Of a stretch of DNA of 34,759 bases, positions 22,934 to 32,076 are shown one piece after another. Position numbers and translations under genes: made by a program. The stretch's first letter is position 1; every line of letters starts with the position of its first letter. Below the pieces are notes generated by a model that ran no database searches, was not told where the DNA came from, and was given only the letters and a program-made list of their open reading frames with translations. Source of the DNA: Thermoplasmatota archaeon. GTDB taxonomy: Archaea; Thermoplasmatota; E2; DHVEG-1. The stretch is taken from NCBI GenBank assembly GCA_025457885.1, contig JALOTN010000025.1:1-34759 (forward strand), read 5' to 3'.

Positions 22934-24922
22934 ATGGCGGAGTTATTCCCTTATTTCCCGCGACAGAATCAACAAGAAATCATGCAGGAAATCACCGATG
23001 CAATACGACGCAAACGACAGTTCATCTTTGAATCAGGCACTGGCTCAGGGAAAACCATCTGCGTCCTAGCTGCAGCACTCACCTACGCAATCGACAATCA
23101 TAAAAAAATCATCTATACCACGCGGACCAATGCACAACAACAACAAGTTATCCATGAGCTCCGTGCCATACAAAAAAAATCCAATGATAACAGAATCTAT
23201 GGCGTCGGGATGCAAGGACGAGGGAACATGTGTCTGCTCGCACGGGAAAACCCGGAGATTCAAAATGGAAACGCTGAGGAGCTCTCACGATTCTGTTCCT
23301 ATCAAAAGAAACTCGCCGTTTCCGAGAAACGAAAAGGATGCAGCTATTATCGCAATTTCCTTGGTGAAAAAGACCGTGTCGAGGCGGTCATGGATTGGGC
23401 ACAAAAACACCTCCCTACAGCAGAGGAATTTACCGAAGCATGCGAAAAACAAGCACTCTGTCCTTATGAAATCAATAAACTCATGATCCACGATGCCCTC
23501 GTTGTAGTCGTCCCCTATGTCTACATCTTTGACAAATCCATTCGTATCAAGCTCTTCGACTGGCTTTCTATCTCCGAGGATGACGTCATCCTCATCGTCG
23601 ATGAAGCACACAACCTCCCAGATTACCTCAGGGAACTCTTCTCCTCAGACCTCAGCACCTGGATGCTCAACAGCTGTCTTCTGGAAGCAGACCAGTTCGG
23701 AAACCCCTCCCTAGCAGACGGCAGGATTACCGTGACTGCTTTTTGTAAAGAACTCCTCGACATCATCACCGTCCTGCGTGATACCTACGTCTATGGGATG
23801 CTAGAGGGAGGCATCCGAAGCATCAACCCAGAGAAAAACGATGCACTCATCCCTTCCCATGAACTTGAAATCGAAATCCTCTCCCGTCTAAAAACAACCA
23901 GCAAAACACTCCGTGATATCATCAGTGACCTTTTCGCATACGGAGAAAAAATCCAGGAGTATAAACAAAAAGACGGAAAACTCCCCCGCTCCTATCTCCA
24001 TAACCTGGGTGTATTCCTCAGTTTCTGGACAAGCATCGAGATGGACCAGTACATTAAACTCATTGTAGATGCCGGACAAGGCAAAAACCCGCGGGTGGAA
24101 GCGTACTGTCTAGACCCATCAATCGGTACAAGCATCCTCACAGAACTCCACTGCAGCATCCATATGTCCGGAACACTCGAACCTTTGGATGAATACCGAG
24201 ATTCCCTCGGGCTTCCCCTAGAGACACGCATGGCGATCTATCCCTCACCATTCCCCCCAGAGAATCGCAAAATCTTTTTTGTCCGCGATGTCACCACCCA
24301 ATATCAGGAACTCACCAAAGACAAAACCATCATCCCACAAATGTGGAAATACGTCAGCGACATCTGCAACCGATTTGACAAAAACACCATGGTCTCATTC
24401 CCAAGTTATAACACCTTAGCGATGTTTCAAAGAAACGGATATTTTGCCGAAATCCAACGCTGCCTCTACATCGAAGAACAACACATGTCACAATCAGACC
24501 TCATGGATCTAGTCAGCGACTTTAAATCCTGCGGAGATGGCAGTGGAAACAGCGCAGCTCTTTTTACGGTCATGGGCGGACGTATCAGCGAAGGCATGGA
24601 TTTCCCCGCAGAACAGCTCGAGATAGCAGTGATTGTTGGAATCCCCTATCCAAAACCAACAGCACGACAACGAGGCTTGCAGAACTACTACGATCAAAAG
24701 TTCAACAAAGGCTGGGAATACACCGCCCAAGCACCAGCAGCACGCAAAATGCTACAAGCAATCGGTCGTTTAATCCGCAATGAGAACGACCGAGGTGTCG
24801 CAGTCATCCTTGATAAACGAGCACCTCGATTCCATCAATACATCAAAGAAATGCAGGAATCAAAAGACCTCATCAAAGATATCAATCGATTTATGAATCC
24901 ACAAAAAAAATCAAATTTGTAG
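22934..24922 (+). CDS. xpd: XPD/Rad3-type superfamily 2 DNA helicase with Fe-S cluster
   Basis: 5'-3' DNA helicase of the XPD/Rad3/DinG group. Walker A GTGSGKT is at residues 35-41, motif Ia is TTRTNAQQQQ, and the Walker B DEAH box is at 223-226. Between them Cys100, Cys121, Cys136 and Cys176 (CPYE) are placed as the four ligands of the XPD 4Fe-4S cluster. The Arch domain follows (~235-400). Helicase domain 2 has HMSGTLEPL, VSFPSYNT, GGRISEGMDF and QAIGRLIRNENDRG (motif VI). Length 662 is typical. A role in repair is known for eukaryotic XPD but not settled in archaea. It is divergent from taw2-tsr3 and followed by carAB. Confidence 0.94.
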   Translation: MAELFPYFPRQNQQEIMQEITDAIRRKRQFIFESGTGSGKTICVLAAALTYAIDNHKKIIYTTRTNAQQQQVIHELRAIQKKSNDNRIYGVGMQGRGNMCLLARENPEIQNGNAEELSRFCSYQKKLAVSEKRKGCSYYRNFLGEKDRVEAVMDWAQKHLPTAEEFTEACEKQALCPYEINKLMIHDALVVVVPYVYIFDKSIRIKLFDWLSISEDDVILIVDEAHNLPDYLRELFSSDLSTWMLNSCLLEADQFGNPSLADGRITVTAFCKELLDIITVLRDTYVYGMLEGGIRSINPEKNDALIPSHELEIEILSRLKTTSKTLRDIISDLFAYGEKIQEYKQKDGKLPRSYLHNLGVFLSFWTSIEMDQYIKLIVDAGQGKNPRVEAYCLDPSIGTSILTELHCSIHMSGTLEPLDEYRDSLGLPLETRMAIYPSPFPPENRKIFFVRDVTTQYQELTKDKTIIPQMWKYVSDICNRFDKNTMVSFPSYNTLAMFQRNGYFAEIQRCLYIEEQHMSQSDLMDLVSDFKSCGDGSGNSAALFTVMGGRISEGMDFPAEQLEIAVIVGIPYPKPTARQRGLQNYYDQKFNKGWEYTAQAPAARKMLQAIGRLIRNENDRGVAVILDKRAPRFHQYIKEMQESKDLIKDINRFMNPQKKSNL

Positions 24923-24980
24923 GAATTTCTTTAAAACAAAACAATATTCAGGATGCGAATGGATCAAAGATTCGATGGGT

Positions 24981-24987
24981 GAGGTGA
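24981..24987 (+). promoter_or_regulatory. Strong Shine-Dalgarno site of carA
   Basis: GAGGTGA with seven bases to the GTG at 24995. It decides the non-ATG start of carA. A TATA-like CTTTAAAAC near 24929-24937 would give a leader of ~35 bases. Confidence 0.75.
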
Positions 24988-24994
24988 GTATCAA

Positions 24995-26065
24995 GTGGAA
25001 CTAAAAAGACCAGCAACGCTGATACTAGAAGATGGGTCTATTTTTCCTGGATTTTCCTTTGGCTCACGTTCTTCTGCGAGTGGAGAAGTGGTGTTTAACA
25101 CAGGAATGGTAGGCTACCCAGAAACCCTCACAGATCCTTCCTATAAAGGACAAATCATCACCATGACCTATCCTCTGATTGGAAACTATGGAATTCCAGG
25201 AAATGAAAGAGAAAACTCTCTTTTACGATACTTTGAATCCGAAAAAATACAAATCGAAGGGCTCGTCATCTCAGATTACTCAGAAAAATACCATCATTGG
25301 AACGCGAAGAAATCATTGTCAGACTGGCTGCAAGAAAACAACACACCAGGCATCTATGGAGTGGACACCAGGGCTCTTACAAAGAAATTACGGACAAAAG
25401 GAACACTGTTAGGAAAAATACTCCATTCTCATCAAAAAAAATCCTTTCAAGATCCAAACAAGGAAAACCTCACAGCAACCGTTAGTATCAACGAACCAAT
25501 AACCTACGAAAAGGGAAAGCAAGTCATCCTGCTTGTCGACTGCGGGACAAAAAACAACCTGATTCAAGCATTCTTAAGGAGGAACTTCACCGTGAAACGC
25601 GTCCCCTGGGATTACGATTTCACGACAGAAGACGTCGATGGCATCGTCCTATCAAATGGACCAGGGGATCCAAAAAAATGTAAAAAAACCATAACCCATG
25701 TGGCTAAGGCGTTAGAAACAAACATACCAATTCTTGGAATTTGTCTAGGTTCCCAGATTCTTGCCTTAGCTGCTGGTGCGAACACCTACAAGCTCAAATA
25801 CGGCCATCGAAGCCAGAACCAACCCTGCATGGAGGTCGGCACCAACCGATGTTACATCACCCCACAAAATCATGGTTATGCTGTAGATGCAGACACCCTC
25901 CCACAAGACTGGCGAGAATGGTTCTACAACGGCAATGACCAGACCAATGAAGGAATCAAACATATCTCCAAACCATTTTTCGGGGCACAATTTCACCCCG
26001 AGGCATCCCCTGGTCCAGATGACACAGAATTTTTATTCGACATGTTTGTGAGAGCGATGAAATGA
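24995..26065 (+). CDS. carA: Carbamoyl-phosphate synthase small (glutaminase) subunit
   Basis: Hydrolyses glutamine and passes ammonia to CarB for carbamoyl phosphate, used in arginine and pyrimidine synthesis. The N-terminal CPSase domain (~5-150) has FNTGMVGYPETLTDPSYKGQ. The class I amidotransferase domain has the catalytic Cys250 in GICLGSQ and His334/Glu336 in QFHPEA. The usual sequence around the nucleophile is GICLGHQ; here Ser253 replaces the His, which is not itself part of the triad. Length 356 is normal. The GTG start is fixed by GAGGTGA upstream. The stop overlaps the carB ATG as ATGA (26062-26065). Confidence 0.96.
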   Translation: MELKRPATLILEDGSIFPGFSFGSRSSASGEVVFNTGMVGYPETLTDPSYKGQIITMTYPLIGNYGIPGNERENSLLRYFESEKIQIEGLVISDYSEKYHHWNAKKSLSDWLQENNTPGIYGVDTRALTKKLRTKGTLLGKILHSHQKKSFQDPNKENLTATVSINEPITYEKGKQVILLVDCGTKNNLIQAFLRRNFTVKRVPWDYDFTTEDVDGIVLSNGPGDPKKCKKTITHVAKALETNIPILGICLGSQILALAAGANTYKLKYGHRSQNQPCMEVGTNRCYITPQNHGYAVDADTLPQDWREWFYNGNDQTNEGIKHISKPFFGAQFHPEASPGPDDTEFLFDMFVRAMK

Positions 26066-29000
26066 TCAATCAAAAGAAACCACGATGGAAAAAAATACTC
26101 CTCCTAGGCTCAGGGGCGATCCGCATCGGTCAAGCCGGGGAGTTCGATTACTCTGGTAGCCAAGCAATCAAAGCGATTAAAGATGAAGGAATAAAAACAA
26201 TCCTGATAAATCCAAACATTGCGACAATCCAGACCTCAGATTATCTAGCTGATAAAGTCTATTTTTTACCAGTGACAGCTACGTTTGTAGAAAAAGTAAT
26301 AGCAAAGGAACGACCCGACGGCATCCTCCTTGGATTCGGAGGACAAACAGCACTCAATGTCGGTTTACAGCTTGCACAACAAGGTGTCTTAAAAAAACAC
26401 AATGTGGAAGTTCTTGGAACCCCGATCCACGCAATACAAGAAACCGAGGACCGAGAAGCATTCATAAAGAAAATAAAAGAAATCAACCTCAAAATACCCG
26501 GTAGTAAAGCAGTACACACCATTGAGGATGCGATTCAAGTCGCAGAAGAAATAGGCTACCCGGTCATGTGCAGAATCGCCTATGCACTCGGCGGTCTTGG
26601 CTCAGGTATGGCGGCAAACAAAAAAGAACTCATTGAACTCGTCAAAAAAGCTTTCTCCTACACAAACCAAATCCTCATTGAGGAATATTTAGGGGGATGG
26701 AAAGAACTCGAATACGAAGTTGTACGGGATCGTTACGATAATTGTATCGTGGTCTGCTCCATGGAAAATATCGACCCCATGGGGATTCATACCGGGGAAA
26801 GCATTGTGACCGCTCCTGTACAAACCCTGTCCGCATCAGAGAATTTCATGCTACGAGCCCTCTCCATAAAAGTCATCAGACATCTCGGGATCATTGGTGA
26901 ATGCAACATCCAATTCGCCCTAGATCCTCATTCTGAAGATTACCGAATCATCGAAGTCAACGCCCGACTGAGTCGAAGCTCCGCCCTTGCATCAAAAGCA
27001 ACCGGGTATCCTCTCGCGTTAATCGCCGCAAAACTCAGCCTAGGATATGGTCTCCCACAGATACAGAACATGATTACCGGTGAAACCTCCGCATGCTTTG
27101 AACCAGCACTTGATTATGTAGTGGTGAAATTTCCACGATGGGACCTGCAAAAATTCAGACAAGTAAGCATCCGCCTGAGCTCCGAAATGAAATCTGTTGG
27201 GGAAGTCATGGGGATAGGCAGAAACTTTGAGGAAGCATTACAAAAAGCAATACGAATGCTAGATGTAGGAATCCCTGGTCTCACTGGCTACACTATGATA
27301 TTTCCCAATCTAGAAACCGAGCTACGAGAGCCATCTGATAAACGCATGTTTGCAATCACTGAAGCCTTGAAACAGGGATATAGCCTTGAGAAAATCGCGG
27401 AGATAACCAAAGTAAATCTCTGGTTTTTATCAAAGATACAAAACATCATTGAAATCGAATCACAACTTAAGAACCATAGTCTAACGACCTTACCAACAGC
27501 ATTATTCAAAGAAGCCAAACAAAAGGGTTTTTCTGACAACCAAATCGCCATCTGTTTAAAAACAAATGAGACTGAGGTACGGAACCGTCGGAAAAAATTA
27601 CACATCATACCTCATATAAAACAAATTGACACGCTCGCAGCTGAATATCCTGCGAAAACCAATTATTTGTACCTAACCTATAATGCCACCACAGATGATA
27701 TTGAGACAACGGAGAAACATCAAGTGGTCGTTCTAGGGGGCGGAGCATACCGTATAGGCTCATCGGTGGAGTTTGATTGGTGCTGCGTCAATACCGTCTC
27801 AACCCTACGGAAATTACACTATCATACCATCATGATTAATTGCAACCCAGAAACGGTGAGTACTGATTATGATATTTGCGATAAACTCTATTTTGAGGAA
27901 TTAACCCTTGAACGAGTGCTGGATATCTACGAAAAGGAACGCCCAAAAGGAATCATCATTTCCATGGGTGGCCAAATTCCAAACAACCTCGCGCTCCCTT
28001 TATCGGAAGCGGGAGTCCCAATACTGGGGACATCCCCACAGCATATCGACATAGCTGAGGACAGAAATAAATTTTCAGCATTATTAGATACGCTGAACGT
28101 AGATCAACCACAATGGAAAGAACTGACCAGCCTTGAATCAGCAGAGAAATTTGCCACCACCGTTGGTTACCCTGTATTAGTGCGACCCAGTTATGTCCTC
28201 AGCGGAGCGGCGATGAGCATTGCTTTAAGCAATACTGAACTGCGTAAATACCTCAAGAAAGCTTCAGAAATTAGTACAAAATACCCCGTCGTCATCAGTA
28301 AATTCATTACTGGTGCAAAAGAAATAGAGATTGACGCGGTTGCGGACCATGGGAAACTGTACTGTTACGCCATCTCAGAACATGTTGAAAACGCTGGAGT
28401 ACACTCCGGTGATGCAACAATAGTGCTTCCACCACAACGTACCTACCTTGAAACAATGCGACGAGTAAAAACCATAACGAAAAACATCGCAGCCTCATTA
28501 CAGATAACAGGACCATTCAACATCCAGTTCATCGCAAAGGACAATGATGTAAAAGTCATCGAATGTAATCTGCGTGCATCACGAAGTTTCCCGTTTGTAT
28601 CCAAGGTTTTTAAGATTAATTTTATCGACCTTGCCACAAAAATAATCATGGGGAAGCAAGTCCCCCGAATCGATCGTTCAGCATTTGACTTGGATTATGT
28701 TGGAGTCAAAGCATCACAATTTTCCTTCACCAGATTGAAAGGATCAGATCCTATCCTGGGGGTCGAAATGGTATCAACAGGGGAGGTTGCCTGCCTTGGT
28801 GATGATTTCAATGAAGCATTCCTAAAAAGTCTTCTCTCTGTCGAGTTCACGATTCCAAAAAAGACAATCCTCCTTTCCACCGGCCCCGTGGATAGCAAAG
28901 CAGATTTCTTATCCAGCACAAAAATGTTACAGACAATGGGATATCGTTTTTATGCAACCAGAGGAACTGCGGATTTTATGAAGGAGAACGGTATCATCGC

Positions 29001-29262
29001 AGAAATCCTGTGTTGGCCTTCTGAGGAAAAAGAACCTAATACCCTTACGTATATCTCTGAAGGAAAAATCGATTTGGTAATAAATATCCCGAAAAACATC
29101 GAACGAGAGGAGCTCGATAATGATTATCTCATCCGCCGAAAAGCAGTTGATTTCAATATACCCTTGATTACGAACCTACAGCATGCAAAACGTTTTGTTG
29201 AAGCACTCTCCCGGACGACCCCTGAGGATCTTAAGATAAAAAGCTGGAATGAGTATGTTTAA
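26062..29262 (+). CDS. carB: Carbamoyl-phosphate synthase large subunit
   Basis: Makes carbamoyl phosphate from bicarbonate, ammonia and two ATP. Two homologous ATP-grasp halves are visible: the first opens with LLLGSGAIRIGQAGEFDYSG, the second near residue 555 with VVLGGGAYRIGSSVEFDWC. Each half has its Glu-x-Asn metal motif (IIEVNARLSRSSALASK; VIECNLRASRSFPFVSK). The C-terminal ~130 residues form the MGS-like regulatory domain (ILLSTGPVDSKADFLSS). Length 1066 is complete, with no split as in some archaea. Translation is coupled to carA. The stop shares bases with the convergent Trm112-type gene. Confidence 0.97.
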   Translation: MINQKKPRWKKILLLGSGAIRIGQAGEFDYSGSQAIKAIKDEGIKTILINPNIATIQTSDYLADKVYFLPVTATFVEKVIAKERPDGILLGFGGQTALNVGLQLAQQGVLKKHNVEVLGTPIHAIQETEDREAFIKKIKEINLKIPGSKAVHTIEDAIQVAEEIGYPVMCRIAYALGGLGSGMAANKKELIELVKKAFSYTNQILIEEYLGGWKELEYEVVRDRYDNCIVVCSMENIDPMGIHTGESIVTAPVQTLSASENFMLRALSIKVIRHLGIIGECNIQFALDPHSEDYRIIEVNARLSRSSALASKATGYPLALIAAKLSLGYGLPQIQNMITGETSACFEPALDYVVVKFPRWDLQKFRQVSIRLSSEMKSVGEVMGIGRNFEEALQKAIRMLDVGIPGLTGYTMIFPNLETELREPSDKRMFAITEALKQGYSLEKIAEITKVNLWFLSKIQNIIEIESQLKNHSLTTLPTALFKEAKQKGFSDNQIAICLKTNETEVRNRRKKLHIIPHIKQIDTLAAEYPAKTNYLYLTYNATTDDIETTEKHQVVVLGGGAYRIGSSVEFDWCCVNTVSTLRKLHYHTIMINCNPETVSTDYDICDKLYFEELTLERVLDIYEKERPKGIIISMGGQIPNNLALPLSEAGVPILGTSPQHIDIAEDRNKFSALLDTLNVDQPQWKELTSLESAEKFATTVGYPVLVRPSYVLSGAAMSIALSNTELRKYLKKASEISTKYPVVISKFITGAKEIEIDAVADHGKLYCYAISEHVENAGVHSGDATIVLPPQRTYLETMRRVKTITKNIAASLQITGPFNIQFIAKDNDVKVIECNLRASRSFPFVSKVFKINFIDLATKIIMGKQVPRIDRSAFDLDYVGVKASQFSFTRLKGSDPILGVEMVSTGEVACLGDDFNEAFLKSLLSVEFTIPKKTILLSTGPVDSKADFLSSTKMLQTMGYRFYATRGTADFMKENGIIAEILCWPSEEKEPNTLTYISEGKIDLVINIPKNIEREELDNDYLIRRKAVDFNIPLITNLQHAKRFVEALSRTTPEDLKIKSWNEYV

Positions 29263-29444
29263 GACCCATCGGTTTCTCTTGGGAGAAGGTCGGGGATTCC
29301 CTCGGTGATGGGATAAGTAATCTTACACTGAGCACAGCTAAACGCACCAGTAACTATCTCACCATTTTCCTCTTTTTCAACAGAGAGAGTAAGAGTTCCT
29401 TTACAGGACGGACAGCAAAGGATTTTTATAATTTCCCTTTTCAT
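29259..29444 (-). CDS. Trm112-like small zinc-binding protein
   Basis: 61 residues of the Trm112/UPF0434 family. Cys11 and Cys14 (CCPSCKG) and Cys37 and Cys40 (FSCAQC) can bind zinc, and YPITEGIPDLLP is the family's C-terminal signature. In eukaryotes and haloarchaea Trm112 proteins activate several SAM methyltransferases acting on tRNA, rRNA and release factor. It is the last gene of a minus-strand operon behind a YhaM-like and an RNase J-like gene. Its stop codon overlaps that of carB. A partner in this window could be the METTL5-like enzyme, which is inference. Confidence 0.88.
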   Translation of the reverse strand: MKREIIKILCCPSCKGTLTLSVEKEENGEIVTGAFSCAQCKITYPITEGIPDLLPRETDGS

Positions 29445-29458
29445 AGGACTTCCCTTAA

Positions 29459-30538
29459 TTAATAATCTCCTAAAAAGATTGCTCTTTTTTTGCCTGCGTC
29501 TGAATCATATACCATCGTCCAGTCCTCATCGGTGAGTTTCTTAGCATCTTCAATCATCTGCAGGTAATTCTTCACTTGTGAGTCCATCAGGTCCGCTTGA
29601 TGCAAGACACAAGCTTCCAAGAGTTTCGGGATCTTTGGAGAGCCCCATTCATATTTCCCATGATGACTCAAAATAAGGTGGATAAGCTGGAATTCTAAAT
29701 CGGTTGGGAACTCCTCACCATCGTCTCTAAGTTTCTGGATTTTTTCCCGGATCCACTGCTCTCCGATTACGATATGACCAATAAAGTTCCCTTCATAGCT
29801 GACATCGATTGAAGCCGCATACGTGTATTCCTTGAGCTTCCCGATATCATGCAGGAGCGCTCCAGTCAGGAGAAGGTCTTTGTTGATGGAGGGATACATT
29901 TCCATGATATTTTGGCAGAGCCGGACGACACCAACAGTGTGCTCGAGGTTACCTCCGACGTAGTTATGGTGTCGTGAAATCGCAGAGGGAGAATGCTGAT
30001 ACATATGGACAAACTCGAGGTCATCGAAAAAAGCGGAAAGCAGGAGTTTCAAAGATTTGTTTTGGGTATTCTTCAGAATTTTTTTGATAGTTTCATATAA
30101 CTCCTGGATACGTTCTTCCGGTAATGAAGGGAGAAAATCAGTCACGTCGTATTCATTCGGAGCACATTTTCGAACACCCCCTGAGGTTTCGTTCACCGAG
30201 ATTTGTAATCGATCCTCATAGGTTTCCACCATACCGGTTCGGACTTGGACAACATCCCCCGTGTTGAAACTTTCATAGAGTCGTTTCACCCGGTCTTTAT
30301 TGTCGCCACCCCAGTATTTCACACTGATTTCCCCTGTTTTATCGGTGGCGATAAACTCAAAAAACATGCCTCGTTTGTACGGTCGTTGTGCTTTTTTTAG
30401 TTTTACAGCGAAAAAATCGTTAACGGCGTCTCCTTCTCTTAGGTTTTCGATGTATTGTTCTTTCTTGCGTTTTCCTGTATCGGTTTTAATAATCGTCTGT
30501 TCTTCTTTTTTCTTGTCGTATTGGTAGATATCCACCAT
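29459..30538 (-). CDS. YhaM-like OB-fold/HD-domain 3'-5' exoribonuclease
   Basis: The N-terminal ~40 residues are charged. Residues ~40-120 form an OB fold (FFAVKLKKAQRPYKRGMFFEFIATDKTG, GDVVQVRTG). The HD metal phosphohydrolase domain follows: HHNYVGGNLEHT at 190-201, LLHDIGKLKEYT at 229-239, His255, SHHGKYEWGSP at 291-301 and ADLMD at 315-319. This order is that of YhaM, a metal-dependent 3'-5' exoribonuclease of Gram-positive bacteria; activity in archaea is inferred. It starts 36 bases after the RNase J-like gene and is followed after 14 bases by the Trm112-like gene. Confidence 0.88.
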   Translation of the reverse strand: MVDIYQYDKKKEEQTIIKTDTGKRKKEQYIENLREGDAVNDFFAVKLKKAQRPYKRGMFFEFIATDKTGEISVKYWGGDNKDRVKRLYESFNTGDVVQVRTGMVETYEDRLQISVNETSGGVRKCAPNEYDVTDFLPSLPEERIQELYETIKKILKNTQNKSLKLLLSAFFDDLEFVHMYQHSPSAISRHHNYVGGNLEHTVGVVRLCQNIMEMYPSINKDLLLTGALLHDIGKLKEYTYAASIDVSYEGNFIGHIVIGEQWIREKIQKLRDDGEEFPTDLEFQLIHLILSHHGKYEWGSPKIPKLLEACVLHQADLMDSQVKNYLQMIEDAKKLTDEDWTMVYDSDAGKKRAIFLGDY

Positions 30539-30574
30539 TATGGTAACCTCCCATGACTTCTTCCTTGATGCCGA

Positions 30575-31987
30575 TTAGAGTTTATAGGTTTTTCCCTCTT
30601 TGACCCTGATAGTCTTACCCGGGAGTGATTTGAAGAGTTGTGGGTGTTCTGTATGGATTGGGTAGAGTTTCTTTGGGTGAATTGTTCTAATGAGTTCCTT
30701 GAGGTCATCACCATTGATGTGTCCTGAGCAGTGGGATTGGAAGAACTCGATATGAAAATGTCTGAGCCAGTTTTTCATCCGATCATAGGAAAGTTCCATT
30801 TCCTCGTTGAACGGCTCGGAGAGTGAATGGATGTACAACCCGTTATTTGGTTTAAGGTCGATAAGGTCAGAGAAATACCAGAAGTTCAGGACAATCATGT
30901 ATTTTGAAGGATTTTTTGTAATATCTTCAGCGGTAAGGATGTTAGGGTACTGTAATCGTTTTTTGATATAGGTGTCGGTATAATCCTCATTGATATAGGT
31001 CCCAGTCAGTCGTTTTGGTTTGAGCAGTGCAATGTGTGAATCGGTAATTAGGGGGACATGGAGTTTTTTATCTAACGAGTATTGTTCAAGAAAGCAAGCA
31101 TGTTTGAAGTTTATGACAAGGGTTTTTCCCAGGTCTTTTGCGATTTCGTAGAACGTAGTGAAGCGATCAACGTCCTTGAAATTAAAATCCACCAGTGAAA
31201 GAGTTTTGTTTTGTTGTATCTTTTTTTTTGAGTCGTGGTAGATTTTTTTTTCTGATTCGTTTGTCTTTTTCTTGTTGATTCGTGTTCCTTCGGTGATCAT
31301 CGCGATTGGTTGTGCTTGCTCGGCTGCTGTGATGAAATCATCGGTCATGTTTGCATGTAATCCATGCATGCGTAGATCTCCTGTGTAAATAAGAGGTCCT
31401 TCAGAGGTATATATGAGGAATGCGTAGGCTCCTGGGAGTGAATGGTCCACATGGATTGGTTCTATTTCTATGGAGTCTATGTGAAATTTTTTTCCTGTTG
31501 TAAAGGTATGGAATTTCCGCATCACCGGTGGTATTTTATATCCACTTCGGTACAGGGGTCTGATTCGATAATCGATGATTTCGTTTTCTAAGTCTCGTGT
31601 GGTTTGTTCTGTAACGGCATTGATGATCCTCTTACAGGTTTCACCGCAGTAAATCGGGATATCTTTATGGAGGAACGAGATGTAATTTGCATGGTCAGCA
31701 TGGGCATGGGACAGGAGGACTGCGGAGACCATGGGTTTTACGGATTTTTTCCCCTGATGCTCTAGAAGATCGGATCGGTAGATACCTGGGATGTCCGGGA
31801 TAAGTCCCATTTCAAGAAAGTCTCCAATCCCATTGGCTGTCCGTGGGTTGAGGAATTCCTCGAAATATTTTCCTCTTCGTTTGAAACTCATGCCAAAATC
31901 AAGAAAGATTTTGGTCCCATGGTCATCGAGGAGTATTTTGTTTCCCCCGATTTCATTAACACCACCATAGAACGTTATTGTGACCAT
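30575..31987 (-). CDS. RNase J-like beta-CASP metallo-beta-lactamase nuclease
   Basis: 470 residues. The metallo-beta-lactamase part has YGGVNEIGGNKILL, the zinc motif HAHADH at 94-99, and VDHSLPGAYAFLI and YTGDLRMHG. The beta-CASP part ends with SHCSGHINGDDLKELI and LYPIHTEHPQLF, the last His motifs of RNase J-type enzymes. The family cuts or degrades RNA 5'-3'. The sequence differs from the standard archaeal RNase J (longer linker after the first strands, residues ~36-85), so it may be a separate subgroup. GGGGAG lies 5 bases before ATG at 31987, with an AT-rich TATA region at 32023-32036. It leads the operon with YhaM-like and Trm112-like genes. Confidence 0.88.
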   Translation of the reverse strand: MVTITFYGGVNEIGGNKILLDDHGTKIFLDFGMSFKRRGKYFEEFLNPRTANGIGDFLEMGLIPDIPGIYRSDLLEHQGKKSVKPMVSAVLLSHAHADHANYISFLHKDIPIYCGETCKRIINAVTEQTTRDLENEIIDYRIRPLYRSGYKIPPVMRKFHTFTTGKKFHIDSIEIEPIHVDHSLPGAYAFLIYTSEGPLIYTGDLRMHGLHANMTDDFITAAEQAQPIAMITEGTRINKKKTNESEKKIYHDSKKKIQQNKTLSLVDFNFKDVDRFTTFYEIAKDLGKTLVINFKHACFLEQYSLDKKLHVPLITDSHIALLKPKRLTGTYINEDYTDTYIKKRLQYPNILTAEDITKNPSKYMIVLNFWYFSDLIDLKPNNGLYIHSLSEPFNEEMELSYDRMKNWLRHFHIEFFQSHCSGHINGDDLKELIRTIHPKKLYPIHTEHPQLFKSLPGKTIRVKEGKTYKL

Positions 31988-32076
31988 TTCTGCTCCCCAA
32001 TTATGGATTCAGCAATACAGAGTAATATACATAAATATTTGTGCAAAGAGCTGGAAAAGAAGGAAAAAAGGGGGAT

